Shown here piece by piece: positions 1-7,951 of a stretch of 14,673 nucleotides of DNA (positions within the stretch are counted from its first letter, which is position 1; every line of letters begins with the position of its first letter). Origin of the DNA: Rhizobium sp. Its GTDB lineage: Bacteria > Pseudomonadota > Alphaproteobacteria > Rhizobiales > Rhizobiaceae. The notes beneath the pieces were generated by a model. That model was not told the origin of the DNA and ran no database searches. It saw only the letters and a list, made by a program, of their open reading frames with translations. The stretch is taken from assembly GCA_003501385.1 (NCBI GenBank), contig DNPN01000189.1, forward strand, positions 1 through 14,673, given 5' to 3'. A program made the position numbers and the translations under genes.

Positions 1-345
1 GTTGCGGCGACCGGTTGAATCTGCCCAATACGCAAGTGAGGCCTATAGACGGGCGCTTGATGCAGCAGGTCTACAGGGATCCATGAGCGCCGTCGGCAAC
101 CCTTATCACAATGCTCAGGCTGAGAGCTTCATGAAGACTCTGAAAGTCGAAGACATTTATCCTTCCGGGTACGAAACCTTCGCAGACGTCGCCGAGCGAT
201 TGCCCAGGTTCATTGAAGAAGTCTACAATGCAAAAAGGCTGCACTCAGCTCTTGGCTATCGATCGCCAGAAGAATTTGAAACCCAACTCGCCCAGCAGGC
301 GGCTTAGTTCGAAGTGCCTCGATGGTCCCCGAGGGGTTCACTCCA
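1..345 (+). mobile_element. IS3-family insertion sequence, right-hand part
   Basis: The transposase tail is followed by about 40 bp of non-coding DNA. One possible IS right terminus is GGGGTTCACTCCA, ending in CA at 345. This end is inferred from the TG...CA pattern of IS3 ends and its distance past the stop codon. The left end is outside the window, so the inverted repeat cannot be checked. A second end-like stretch (GGGTCAGTTCTCAGTG, 351-366) follows, so the boundary could be somewhat further right. Confidence 0.4.
2..307 (+). CDS. IS3-family transposase OrfB, C-terminal fragment
   Basis: This is the last ~100 residues of an IS3-type DDE transposase (rve integrase core); the gene begins outside the window. 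The visible part has the block NPYHNAQAESFMKTLK, whose Glu (in AESF) corresponds to the third catalytic acidic residue. It also has the family-typical tail with HSALGYRSPEEFE and a Gln/Ala-rich end. In relatives the second catalytic Asp lies in an HSDRG motif just before QYAS. Here the residues before QYAS read RRPVESA, so that Asp is absent at the expected place, and the copy may be damaged or joined to other DNA close to position 30. No IS3 OrfA is visible. It lies downstream of and convergent with the catabolic operon that ends at 427. Family assignment is firm; activity is doubtful. Confidence 0.85.
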   Translation: MRRPVESAQYASEAYRRALDAAGLQGSMSAVGNPYHNAQAESFMKTLKVEDIYPSGYETFADVAERLPRFIEEVYNAKRLHSALGYRSPEEFETQLAQQAA

Positions 346-374
346 CTACCGGGTCAGTTCTCAGTGAAAATCAA

Positions 375-405
375 CAGCAATAATGCAAATGTGACTCTAT
401 TGCTG
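375..405 (-). terminator. Inverted repeat, possible terminator of the catabolic operon
   Basis: CAGCAATA (375-382) and TATTGCTG (398-405) form a perfect 8-bp stem with a 15-nt loop. On the minus strand it lies about 22 bp past the hydantoinase stop codon and is followed by a T-rich TTGATTTTC. The AT-rich stem and long loop make it a weak intrinsic terminator at best; it could equally be IS-end DNA. Confidence 0.25.
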
Positions 406-426
406 CACGTTCACGTCGATTCAAAT

Positions 427-1812
427 TTAAATCTTAAGGAAGGCACCATCGCCAGCCTGGACCGTCACCTTGCCATTGCGCATCACAATGCGGCCGCGCG
501 CGATGGTCGCCACAGGCCAGCCGGTCACATCAAGACCTTCATACGGTGTATAATCTATCGTGTGCTGCATGAGGCTGTTGGTCAATGTCACATGCTTTTC
601 CGCGTCCCAAATGACAATGTCGGCATCGGCACCAGGCGCAATCGTACCCTTGCGTGGATAAAGGCCGAAACGTTTAGCGGGGTTCAATGCTGTCAGTTTT
701 ACGAAGTCATTGAGATCGATCCGCCCCTTGACCACACCCTCGCTGAAAATGATCGCCATACGTGCCGCAAGACCAGGGATGCCATTGGGAATGTTGGGGA
801 AGTTGGCATCGGCACCATTTAGCCACTTGCCGCGTGTTCCACCGAAGGAATAGCCGCAATGATCGGATGAGATGATGTCGAGCGTGCCAGCGCGAATTGC
901 CGCCCAGAGACCTTCAGCATCGCCAACCTCACGCGGGCTAGGACTACACATGAATTTTGCGCCCTCGCGATTTGGCCGATCCATGTCGGCCGCCGTCAAA
1001 ACGAGATATTGTGGGCAGGTTTCAGCCGTCACCTTCACCCCTCGCCGCTGCGCGCGGGCAATTTCATCGGCAACCTCGGCACAGGAAACGTGGAAAATGT
1101 GGAGCGGTTGACCAACCAGTTCGGCAAGCGCAATGGCGCGATAGGTCGCCTCCCGCTCCACGACTTTCGGTCGAGACAAAGCATGCGAGGCCGGTTCTGT
1201 CCGCCCTTCGGCAAGCAGAGCCTCCGAGCGCCAGCGAATGGCTTCGTAGTTTTCGCAGTGTACACACACCGTCATGCCGTGCTGCTTGGCCGTTTCCAGC
1301 ACGCGCAGAAACTGGCGGTCATCGATGTGCAACGGATCATAGGTCAGAAATACTTTGAGGCTCTTGATCCCCGCCTCCACCAAAGCTGGAATTTCGGTGT
1401 CAACAACCTCTGCCGTTGGGTCGGTGATGATCTGGTGAAAGGCATAGTCGACTGGCGACTTTGCCGCACGAGCCTGATAGTCGCCAAGATGGGCCGAAAT
1501 CGGCTCTCCCTTGAATTGCGGCGCGAAAGGAATGACAGTTGTCGTCCCTCCTGCAAGAGCGGAAATGCCGGCCGTCCCGAAGGTTTCCTCGTGAATGCTG
1601 CCGTCAGCCTCAAGCTGTTCAATGTGGCAATGACTGTCGACACCCCCGGGTATCACCAGCTTGCCTTCCGCTTCAATCACTTCACGGCCTTGAAACCCAT
1701 AACCAAGCGCAACAATGCGGCCTTCAACGATGCCGATATCCGCAGTGAATATATCGGCACCCGTGACAACTTTGCCGCCGCGCACGACAAGATCGAAATC
1801 AGCCATAATCAT
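427..1812 (-). CDS. Dihydropyrimidinase / D-hydantoinase-type amidohydrolase
   Basis: Cytosolic zinc amidohydrolase that opens cyclic ureides or cyclic amides (hydantoins, dihydropyrimidines) to N-carbamoyl acids. All binuclear-metal ligands of the family are present: H61 and H63 in DSHCHIE, the Lys to be carbamylated K153 in GIKSLKVF, H185 in VHCEN, H241 in FHVSCAE and D317 in SSDHCG. Length (461 aa) is normal. The start overlaps the GntR stop (TAATG) behind AAGGAAGG; the second ATG at 1806 is equally possible and gives MADFDLVVRGG, a very typical N-terminus. It is the last gene of the minus-strand operon. No carbamoylase or hydantoin racemase is in the window, so the usual hydantoin-to-amino-acid route is not complete here. 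The real substrate may be another cyclic amide. Family is certain, substrate is not. Confidence 0.92.
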   Translation of the reverse strand: MIMADFDLVVRGGKVVTGADIFTADIGIVEGRIVALGYGFQGREVIEAEGKLVIPGGVDSHCHIEQLEADGSIHEETFGTAGISALAGGTTTVIPFAPQFKGEPISAHLGDYQARAAKSPVDYAFHQIITDPTAEVVDTEIPALVEAGIKSLKVFLTYDPLHIDDRQFLRVLETAKQHGMTVCVHCENYEAIRWRSEALLAEGRTEPASHALSRPKVVEREATYRAIALAELVGQPLHIFHVSCAEVADEIARAQRRGVKVTAETCPQYLVLTAADMDRPNREGAKFMCSPSPREVGDAEGLWAAIRAGTLDIISSDHCGYSFGGTRGKWLNGADANFPNIPNGIPGLAARMAIIFSEGVVKGRIDLNDFVKLTALNPAKRFGLYPRKGTIAPGADADIVIWDAEKHVTLTNSLMQHTIDYTPYEGLDVTGWPVATIARGRIVMRNGKVTVQAGDGAFLKI

Positions 1813-2498
1813 TACCTTCCTTTGGCCACAGCGATGCCCCGCCCACTCACAATATCGAGGATTTCAGAGGCAACGTTACGCAGATGGGCCACCATTGCCG
1901 CCCGGGCACCAGGGCCGTCGCCCTTTGAAAAAGCATCGAGTATGGCGACATGTTCGGCGGCGTCTGCTGCAACTCGACCCGATGGGCTCGTCAGTTCGAA
2001 AAGGCGTGTCACCATGCGTAATTGCCGGATCATCCGCACCAGCACCTGGTTTCCGAGGGCTTCCGGGAAGAGCAGATGCAGGCGATCGTCGATATTCCAA
2101 TGGCCCGTTGCCTGAGTATCGAGTGTCCCGAGCTGAATAATATCCTCGCGCAACGCCTCAATGATTTCCGGTTTAACCCGCCCAACCGCATTTTCAACGG
2201 CCTCCCCCTCGAGCAATTCCCGCACCTTCAATGCCTGAAAAAACTCAACTGGCTCAACGCGCCGAACCACATAAGAACGGGAACCTTGTTTAACGAGAAG
2301 CCCTTCGGCTGCGAGGCGGAAAATGGCTTCACGAATGGGTGTGCGGGAAATATCCAGATGCTGGGCAAGCCGCCCTTCCACCACCATGCTGCCGCCGGTG
2401 AGCTGACGGGTGAGGATGATGTGGCTCAGCTCTTCATAGGCACGATCGGCCAGACTTGCTTCACTGACGCTGGACGAGAATTGATTGTCACTACTCAT
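1812..2498 (-). CDS. GntR-family transcriptional regulator, FCD (FadR-like) subgroup
   Basis: DNA-binding regulator, most likely the local repressor responding to the pathway substrate or an intermediate. Residues ~15-80 form the winged helix-turn-helix, with the GntR signature LDISRTPIREAIFRLAAEGLL followed by the wing. Residues ~90-220 are the all-helical FCD ligand domain. Candidate metal/ligand residues are the Asp-x-x-His in DDRLH, the His in AEHVAILDAF and the His in VAHLRN. At 228 aa it is of normal size. It sits inside the operon, overlapping the DapA-like gene by ATGA and the hydantoinase by one base, so it would be autoregulated. A probable binding site is the GTATAC-centred palindrome at 6330-6354. 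The ligand is unknown. Confidence 0.92.
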   Translation of the reverse strand: MSSDNQFSSSVSEASLADRAYEELSHIILTRQLTGGSMVVEGRLAQHLDISRTPIREAIFRLAAEGLLVKQGSRSYVVRRVEPVEFFQALKVRELLEGEAVENAVGRVKPEIIEALREDIIQLGTLDTQATGHWNIDDRLHLLFPEALGNQVLVRMIRQLRMVTRLFELTSPSGRVAADAAEHVAILDAFSKGDGPGARAAMVAHLRNVASEILDIVSGRGIAVAKGR

Positions 2499-3436
2499 GT
2501 TTCGAGGCCTGTCATTCCAGCATTGACGAGGGCAAGCCGGAGTCTGGAAATTTCGGATGGCGGTAGATCAGTGATGGGAGCGCGGGGACTACCGTTTGGC
2601 CAATGCCCCAGCAGGACCATGCAGGCCTTGAGACGCGGCGTTGCCCACCCAGAAGGCTGCGTTCCGTAAATTGCGTTGGCAAGCGGTTGAATACGCTCGT
2701 GAAGTGCGCGAGCCTTTTCGAGATCTCCATCTTGAACGGCACGGTCCAGAGCCACGATTTCCGCAGGCATGATCGCGGCAAGGCTGACGAGGCTGCCGTC
2801 GCTGCCAATCGCGAAACAAGACAAAAGATGTTCATCACCAGACGCCATGACATCGACATGCGGCGCTATAGTTTTGACAAGACGGCGGTTGCGATCATAG
2901 GCGTTGCTCTCCCAACTGCCTTCCTTTATCCCAACGACACCGGAAATTTCAACAAGCTTGGAAAGCACTTCTGGACGATAGGCAAGCTGTGAAGTGACAC
3001 CAGCCTGGTAAAGCATCATAGGTGCCCCGGTTGCGGAAGCAATAGCGCGATGATGGGTGACTGCCATGTCCGCATCCTGCGACAGCGCCCAGGAAAATGG
3101 GGGGAAGACCAGCAGGGCATCCGCTCCCGCATCCATTGCATCTTCAGCGTGTTGTGCCGCTTCTATCGATGCCTCGCATAGGACGCCGGAAACAATGATA
3201 TGTGTCTCGCCAATCGCTTCGGCAGCTATTTCCGTGACGCGACGGCGTTCCTTTCGGGTCAAAAGGAAGTTCTCGCCCGCATGACCGTTGCAAAGCACAC
3301 CGGCAATGCCTGGTTCGGAGGTGACAGAGAGAAAATGCTCAGCCAGCCGCTCCTCATCAATTAGCCCATTCTTAAGAAATGGCGTCAATGTGGCAGCATA
3401 AATGCCTCGAAACGGATTAGTCTTGGCCGGGATCAA
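2495..3436 (-). CDS. DapA-superfamily (dihydrodipicolinate synthase-like) aldolase/lyase
   Basis: Class I (Schiff-base) TIM-barrel enzyme of the DHDPS/N-acetylneuraminate lyase family. Visible elements are the oxoacid-binding loop NGHAGENFLLT (residues ~50-60, in place of GTTGE), the general Tyr Y143 in MMLYQAG and the Schiff-base Lys K171 in GVVGIKEGS. Length of 313 aa is normal for catabolic members. Its place beside two amino/imino-acid oxidoreductases points away from lysine synthesis. It favours a catabolic role such as 2-oxo acid aldol cleavage, or deamination/dehydration like the Pyr4H2C deaminases of hydroxyproline degradation. ATGA overlaps link it to the genes on both sides, so translation is probably coupled. 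The exact reaction cannot be read from the sequence. Confidence 0.9.
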   Translation of the reverse strand: MIPAKTNPFRGIYAATLTPFLKNGLIDEERLAEHFLSVTSEPGIAGVLCNGHAGENFLLTRKERRRVTEIAAEAIGETHIIVSGVLCEASIEAAQHAEDAMDAGADALLVFPPFSWALSQDADMAVTHHRAIASATGAPMMLYQAGVTSQLAYRPEVLSKLVEISGVVGIKEGSWESNAYDRNRRLVKTIAPHVDVMASGDEHLLSCFAIGSDGSLVSLAAIMPAEIVALDRAVQDGDLEKARALHERIQPLANAIYGTQPSGWATPRLKACMVLLGHWPNGSPRAPITDLPPSEISRLRLALVNAGMTGLET

Positions 3437-4569
3437 TGGGTTTCCTCCAGATTTCTTATCAGCCTTGCCGGATCGAAGAGCGGCATTTCGGGTTCCAATC
3501 CCAGAATATGGTCGGCCAGCAGGCGGCCCATATAAGGCGCGCTGGTGTAGCCTGAATGCGCGCAGCCGATCACATAGGCACCATCCAGCCCGGGAAGCGA
3601 GCCGATAATGGGCATTGCATCAGCCGTTTCCGATTCAAGCCCGAGCCAGATGCGCAATATGCGTGTTTCTGCCAGTGCCGGAATGGCATGGCGGGCAAGT
3701 TGTACATTGCCTATCAGATTGTCGGGAATGGTTTCCACACCACCGCGCACCGGATCTCCAATACCTTGCCAGCCGCCACCGATCAGAACGCTGCCATTTT
3801 CAAACTGCTTGAGCGACAACAGCCCGTTGGCAATCCCGACCACACTTTTCATCACCGGGCGCATGCGCTCGGTGACGACAAGCTGGTTGATCAAGCACTT
3901 GATTGCGACATCGAAGCCAAGCCATGCGAGCATGGTGCTGAGCCAAACGCCACCCGCCAGAACGACGCGCCTTGCAGACAACAATGCGCCATCTTTGTGC
4001 CGGATCGCAAAATGCGTTCCATCCCGATCAATGCCATCAACCGGCGTATTCTCAAGGATGGTGACATTTGCTGCAGTCAAGGCCTTCCGATAGGCGCGCC
4101 CGGTCAAATAGGCGGTGACATGGCCATCAAGCTCGCAATAAGCAGCAGCAATCATAGACGGGTTCAAGCCGGGCTCGATTGCCAAAGCTTCGGCCGGCGT
4201 GACAAGTTTGATCGGAGCGCCCATTGCAGAGCGGGCCTCTGCCCGTTTTTCCAGCATCTCCCGCTCCGCTTCCGTGAAGGCAAGCGAGAAGCCGGGGGCG
4301 GAACGCGCGCCCACATCCATGCCAAGCCAATCGGGCGCGCTCAACCAAAGCTCACGGCCTTTCATGGCATAGGGTATCAATCCGGCACGGGTCATATGGA
4401 GTGTCAGAGTTCCGGCATTGACGCCTGAAGCCTCCCGGCAGATCTCCCCACGGTCGATCAAGGCGACGCGCATGCCGCCGCGCGCCAGTTGAAGCGCCGC
4501 CGTTGCTCCCATCGCTCCGGCACCGATGACAGCAATGTCATATGTTTGTGAATGAGGTTCTGACATCAT
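3433..4569 (-). CDS. FAD-dependent amino/imino-acid oxidoreductase (DAO family), beta-type subunit
   Basis: Flavoprotein of the D-amino acid oxidase/glycine oxidase/sarcosine oxidase beta family. The N-terminal FAD-binding Rossmann motif is VIGAGAMGATAALQLA (residues ~14-29), followed by the acidic end of beta-2 in VALIDRG. The C-terminal flavin-contacting stretch is the block around CAHSGYTSAPYMGRLLAD (residues ~340-357). Length is 378 aa. Together with the two following genes it has the composition of heteromeric opine, hydroxyproline or sarcosine dehydrogenases (OoxAB and LhpBEF type), in which this subunit oxidises the C-N bond of the substrate. Start ATG at 4569 overlaps the upstream stop by ATGA; a second ATG at 4566 follows directly. 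Substrate unknown. Confidence 0.9.
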   Translation of the reverse strand: MMSEPHSQTYDIAVIGAGAMGATAALQLARGGMRVALIDRGEICREASGVNAGTLTLHMTRAGLIPYAMKGRELWLSAPDWLGMDVGARSAPGFSLAFTEAEREMLEKRAEARSAMGAPIKLVTPAEALAIEPGLNPSMIAAAYCELDGHVTAYLTGRAYRKALTAANVTILENTPVDGIDRDGTHFAIRHKDGALLSARRVVLAGGVWLSTMLAWLGFDVAIKCLINQLVVTERMRPVMKSVVGIANGLLSLKQFENGSVLIGGGWQGIGDPVRGGVETIPDNLIGNVQLARHAIPALAETRILRIWLGLESETADAMPIIGSLPGLDGAYVIGCAHSGYTSAPYMGRLLADHILGLEPEMPLFDPARLIRNLEETH

Positions 4570-5996
4570 AGCGGCGCTGGTGGTGGGAGTTTCAATTCCG
4601 AATAATCAACCGACTCGACAAGGTGGGCAAGTGGAAGAGGACGGAAAGGCGTTCTGCCGGTAAACATGCCCGAACGCGGACTTGTGTCTGTCAAATGGGC
4701 CATCAGCGCGCTTGCAATATCGCCGCATATCCGGCCCTGGCAAGGCCCCATGCCGCACCGTGTCCACGCCTTGAGCTGATTGACGCTCCTGGCCCCTTCT
4801 GTACATGCCTGCTCAATATCCCGTCGCGTTACGTCTTCACAGCGGCAAACGACAGCGTCCTGCGAAATTCCCTCGACTTGCCCAGGTTTCAAAGCCATCA
4901 GGTTGGCCATCGCACGACCAAAACGCAATGCACCTACTGCGTCTTCGTGCAATGGTTCGGACTGGGTAGCAAATGCATCCTCGGAAAGCACTCCGAGGTC
5001 ATGCGCGACTGCCAAGCCCGCCAGTGTACCATTTGAAACCGCGGCCGCAGCGCCTGCAATTCCCGCTCCATCACCTACCGCATAAAGGCCGGGAACGGTG
5101 GTTCGAAACTTCTGGTCGATGCGCGGAAACCAACCACCGCGCGCTTCGTCAAAGCAATGCTCTGCCCGCAAAAGCCGCGTCACGTCGGTGGATGCCGTCA
5201 AACCATTACCAACGGCAAGACAATCAACAATGAGCGTTTGCATCAAATCGCTTTTAATCGGTGCTCCACGTTGATCGACGGGCCCTATGGTGACAGCAAT
5301 TTCGCCCTCTCCTTGGCGTTCTGCTTTTTGCACGGCGTGACGATGATAGAGTGGAACTCGAGCAAGAAGCAGTTTTGAAAGCCATCCGGCGCCACGTGCC
5401 GCAAGATCGGGCCGCCCAAGAAAAGCCCTGCCCTGTGACAGCCAGTCCCCACGACTGGAGAGATCAACAACGCCCGCGACAGAACCGCCGGCTTTGAGTA
5501 TTCCGGCAGCGACAGCGAGAAGCAGCGGACCTTGACCGGCCACCAAAGTGCGGCACCCCGGCAAAACATGTTGGGATTTGAGGAGGATCGTCGCCCCGGC
5601 CAGACCGATGACACCCGGCAATGTCCAGCCCGGAAACGGCACGACTCGCTCCTGTGCACCTGTTGCGACAATTACAGCACGCGATTGCCATGAAACCGGC
5701 CCTGCCTTGGCAAGCGCATCGACGCGCAGACCGGGTGACACCGACCAGACCGCATGGCCAAAACGCGCATCAACGCTGCTTTGAGACAGACGTTGACGCA
5801 AGGCATCTCCGGCCTGGCTTTCCGGCGTCGCGGCCATATTGGAAAAAGACACTGGTGGCGCACGATATACTTGCCCGCCTGCCGCAGGGGCCTCATCGAC
5901 CAGCACAACAGAAAGGCCTGACCTGGACGCGGAAAGTGCAGCTTCGGCACCTGCGGGACCAGCCCCGATGACAATGACATCGCAGTTTTCAGTCAT
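4566..5996 (-). CDS. FAD/NAD(P)-binding oxidoreductase with C-terminal BFD-type [2Fe-2S] domain, alpha-type subunit
   Basis: Alpha subunit of a heteromeric amino/imino-acid dehydrogenase (HcnB/OoxA/LhpF-like). Residues ~6-16 carry the FAD motif VIVIGAGPAG. A second dinucleotide motif GQGPLLLAVAAG lies mid-protein, and a third flavin motif in TVPGLYAVGDGAGIAGA. The C-terminal BFD-like domain has cluster ligands C384 and C386 (CRC) and C419 and C424 (GMGPCQGRIC), with an extra Cys at 414. The start at 5996 gives MTENCDVIVIG and a one-base TGATG overlap with the upstream [2Fe-2S] gene. An in-frame ATG at 6047 would add 17 residues lying entirely over that gene and is less likely. It probably passes electrons from the DAO-like subunit to the [2Fe-2S] subunit and on to an unidentified acceptor. 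Confidence 0.9.
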   Translation of the reverse strand: MTENCDVIVIGAGPAGAEAALSASRSGLSVVLVDEAPAAGGQVYRAPPVSFSNMAATPESQAGDALRQRLSQSSVDARFGHAVWSVSPGLRVDALAKAGPVSWQSRAVIVATGAQERVVPFPGWTLPGVIGLAGATILLKSQHVLPGCRTLVAGQGPLLLAVAAGILKAGGSVAGVVDLSSRGDWLSQGRAFLGRPDLAARGAGWLSKLLLARVPLYHRHAVQKAERQGEGEIAVTIGPVDQRGAPIKSDLMQTLIVDCLAVGNGLTASTDVTRLLRAEHCFDEARGGWFPRIDQKFRTTVPGLYAVGDGAGIAGAAAAVSNGTLAGLAVAHDLGVLSEDAFATQSEPLHEDAVGALRFGRAMANLMALKPGQVEGISQDAVVCRCEDVTRRDIEQACTEGARSVNQLKAWTRCGMGPCQGRICGDIASALMAHLTDTSPRSGMFTGRTPFRPLPLAHLVESVDYSELKLPPPAPL

Positions 5997-6310
5997 CAAA
6001 TCGTGCCTCGCTGGATGACCAAACCATCCCTGCATTCCGTGCGGCATGCGGGTTGACGCACCCCATCAACAACCACGGTACATTCCTGACAAAGCCCCAT
6101 CCAGCAAAACGCACCTCTTGAGGCATTCGCTTGCGGACTTTCCCGAAGCGTCCGGTAGCCGGCGGCGAAAAGTGCGGCAGCAGCAGTCTCTCCTCTAAAC
6201 GCACCGATCTGGTGACCATCAAAGGTGAACTGCACAGGCAGTCCGCGCGCCACTCTTGGCTCTCGCAAATCAGGCTTCCACAACGGAGAGGGTTGACATT
6301 CTTTTGTCAC
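5996..6310 (-). CDS. Small (2Fe-2S)-binding protein, gamma-type subunit of the dehydrogenase
   Basis: Plant-type [2Fe-2S] ferredoxin-like subunit (HcnA/LhpE type, Fer2_4). The Cys pattern C69-x4-C74-x2-C77-x11-C89 in FCWMGLCQECTVVVDGVRQPAC is the cluster-binding signature. The preceding VQFTFDGHQIGAFRGETAAAALFAAG is the usual N-terminal beta-grasp part. I place the start at the GTG at 6310 (104 aa), preceded by a weak AAAGAAA. An in-frame ATG at 6358 would add 16 residues but would put the 6330-6354 operator inside the gene and has no ribosome site. It is the first gene of the minus-strand operon. Function as electron-transfer partner of the next two gene products is inferred from family and order. 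Confidence 0.85.
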   Translation of the reverse strand: MTKECQPSPLWKPDLREPRVARGLPVQFTFDGHQIGAFRGETAAAALFAAGYRTLRESPQANASRGAFCWMGLCQECTVVVDGVRQPACRTECRDGLVIQRGTI

Positions 6311-6329
6311 GGTGTTTCTTTCGTATTCC

Positions 6330-6354
6330 AACGGTATATCCTTTGTATACCGTT
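6330..6354. promoter_or_regulatory. Palindromic operator, probable GntR/FCD binding site in the divergent promoter
   Basis: AACGGTATA (6330-6338) and TATACCGTT (6346-6354) are perfect 9-bp inverted arms separated by 7 bp, with GTATAC inside the right arm (6345-6350). FCD-type GntR regulators commonly bind short palindromes centred on GTNTAC, and this genome stretch encodes such a regulator in the adjoining operon. The site lies in the 120-bp gap between the two divergent operons, so one bound dimer could control both. No clean -35/-10 pair could be assigned in either direction. Confidence 0.65.
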
Positions 6355-6430
6355 TCAAATATCAGCGCAACGGCCTAGTTGTCGAAATTTCGTTGGACGG
6401 GCTTCGGTAGAACAAACAAAGGGGATCAAA

Positions 6431-7243
6431 ATGAATAGCTTAAAGAAGGTTGGCATCGCGGTTGTCGGCATGGCGTGCCTCACGCTCGGCCCGATCACTG
6501 CCAATGCGCATAGCCTTGACGAAATTCTGTCATCGAAACAAATCGTCGTCGGGATCAATCCAAACATTCCGCCACTTGGACGCTTCAGTGATAAAAATGA
6601 AGTCGAGGGTTTCGACGTTGATGTTGCAAAGAAGCTTGCTGAAATGCTGGGCGTCGAAATGTCGATCGTACAGGTAAGCTCTGCAGACCGGGTTCCCTTT
6701 CTGGCTACCGGCAAGGCCGACATCGTGCTCGGCGGTTTGACCCGCAATCCCGACCGGGCGAAAGTCATTGAATTTTCGCTGCCCATTCAGACTGAAGCGA
6801 TCAGCGCCATGGTCTTTGGAGACAAGCCTCTGAATAGTATGGAAGATTTTAATTCCGAGACTGTGAAACTGATCGAAGTGCGCGGCACAACGCCCGTCGA
6901 ATATGCCAAACAACACTTGCCCAAGGCCCAGGTCACGCTGGTCGACAATTATCCCGATGCTATACGCGCACTGGAGCAAGGCCGCGGCGACGCTATCGTC
7001 GATGTCGTTGATTATCTCGGTGAATATACAAAAAATTACACCGGAAAAATGCACATCATCGTCGATAAGCACGCTTCGATTGACTACGATTGCATTGGCC
7101 TTTCACAGGGCAACACCGCGCTGAAATCCTGGATCAATGTTGCGCTCTACAAGCTGCAAACAAATGGCTTTATGGATGAGACCTACAAGAAATGGTTTGG
7201 GATCGACATGGTTTACCCAATCCCCGTTTCACCTTATTTCTGA
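6431..7243 (+). CDS. ABC transporter substrate-binding protein, polar amino acid type (SBP_bac_3)
   Basis: Periplasmic ligand-binding protein, 270 aa. The N-terminus MNSLKKVGIAVVGMACL followed by a hydrophobic stretch and ANA-HS is a Sec signal peptide with cleavage near residue 26. The mature part begins with the family strand IVVGINPNIPPLGRFSD and has the typical VEGFDVDVAKKLAEMLGV and the ADIVLGGLTRNPDRAKVIEFSLPI block. Its Arg/Thr residues usually hold the ligand carboxylate and amine. This suggests an amino-acid-like ligand. The ATG at 6431 follows AAAGGGG with good spacing; longer in-frame starts upstream would run through the promoter and lack the signal peptide. It is the first gene of the plus-strand operon, and its transport substrate is presumably the compound degraded by the divergent operon. 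Confidence 0.92.
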   Translation: MNSLKKVGIAVVGMACLTLGPITANAHSLDEILSSKQIVVGINPNIPPLGRFSDKNEVEGFDVDVAKKLAEMLGVEMSIVQVSSADRVPFLATGKADIVLGGLTRNPDRAKVIEFSLPIQTEAISAMVFGDKPLNSMEDFNSETVKLIEVRGTTPVEYAKQHLPKAQVTLVDNYPDAIRALEQGRGDAIVDVVDYLGEYTKNYTGKMHIIVDKHASIDYDCIGLSQGNTALKSWINVALYKLQTNGFMDETYKKWFGIDMVYPIPVSPYF

Positions 7244-7276
7244 TGCTGAAAACGGTTGGTAGGCTCTGAAAAGCTC

Positions 7277-7951
7277 ATGCATTACACACTGCACTATAGC
7301 CAGATATCGTCCTATCTGCCTTATTTGATGAAGGGCGCTCTCCTCAGTCTTGAGCTGAGCGTCCTCGCCTTCTCGGCGGGGCTGATCATCGGTCTTCCGC
7401 TCGCAATCATTTACAATGAGAGCGGGCGGTTTCTCTCCCGGCTCGTTCGCGCCTACGTGGTTTTCTTTACCAACACCCCTCAACTCGTGCAGATTTACGT
7501 GATATTTTACGGACTGCCGGAGCTTGGCATACTGCTTTCGCCTTTTGTTTCAGTGTTGATCGGCATGACGCTCAATGCGACGGCTTATTTGACGGAAATT
7601 CTTCGTGCCGGGTTGACATCGGTCCATCGTGAGGAGCTTGACGCCGCCGAGACGCTTGGAATGACCCGCCTGCAATCAATACGCTATGTGATCTTGCCAC
7701 ATGTCTTCCGCGTATCAATGCTGCCGCTCAGCAACCTTTATATTCTTATGACACTTGGCACCTCCATGGCCGCAATCTTTGGCGTCGAAGAACTGACAGG
7801 AAGGGCGCTCAATGTGAATTCAACCACGTTTCGCTCGATTGAAATCTTCACCACGATTGCCGGATTCTACATTGTCATCACCTTCATCGCTACAATTATG
7901 CTTGCAATCGCTGGTCGCAGCATCTTTCGCGCGCGAATCAAGGTGCTTTGA
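7277..7951 (+). CDS. Amino acid ABC transporter permease (HisM/HisQ family), first
   Basis: Inner-membrane permease, 224 aa, about five membrane helices (strongly hydrophobic from residue ~18 onward). The cytoplasmic EAA loop is intact: ELDAAETLGMTRLQSIRYVILPHVF, with the conserved AA, Gly and LP, which docks the ATPase. The chosen start ATG (7277) gives MHYTLHYS; a TTG at 7256 would add seven residues and has no better ribosome site. The stop overlaps the next permease start by one base (TGATG). It would form a heterodimer with that permease for import of the ligand delivered by the binding protein. Confidence 0.9.
   Translation: MHYTLHYSQISSYLPYLMKGALLSLELSVLAFSAGLIIGLPLAIIYNESGRFLSRLVRAYVVFFTNTPQLVQIYVIFYGLPELGILLSPFVSVLIGMTLNATAYLTEILRAGLTSVHREELDAAETLGMTRLQSIRYVILPHVFRVSMLPLSNLYILMTLGTSMAAIFGVEELTGRALNVNSTTFRSIEIFTTIAGFYIVITFIATIMLAIAGRSIFRARIKVL

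Noticed and set aside
321..337. CCCC-GA-GGGG as a transposase terminator hairpin
   Set aside because: The loop is too short and no T-run follows; it is more likely part of the IS end.
322..822. Open frame on the plus strand after the IS3 transposase
   Set aside because: Most of it is antisense to the hydantoinase C-terminus and it has no recognisable domain.
1009..2115. A long open frame on the plus strand (368 codons) across the hydantoinase and GntR genes
   Set aside because: It lies antisense to two well-recognised genes, its translation has no family motif, and it is explained by high-GC codon bias.
2495..3436. Assignment as the lysine-biosynthesis gene dapA
   Set aside because: The GTTGE-type loop is altered and the gene is embedded in a catabolic operon; a biosynthetic role is unlikely.
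3556..4428. A 290-codon open frame on the plus strand over the DAO-like gene
   Set aside because: Antisense shadow; the minus-strand protein carries the FAD motif and operon overlaps.
6293..6321. TTGACA at 6293-6298 as a -35 for the transporter operon
   Set aside because: It lies in the [2Fe-2S] coding region and no acceptable -10 is found 16-18 bp downstream (TTTCTT).
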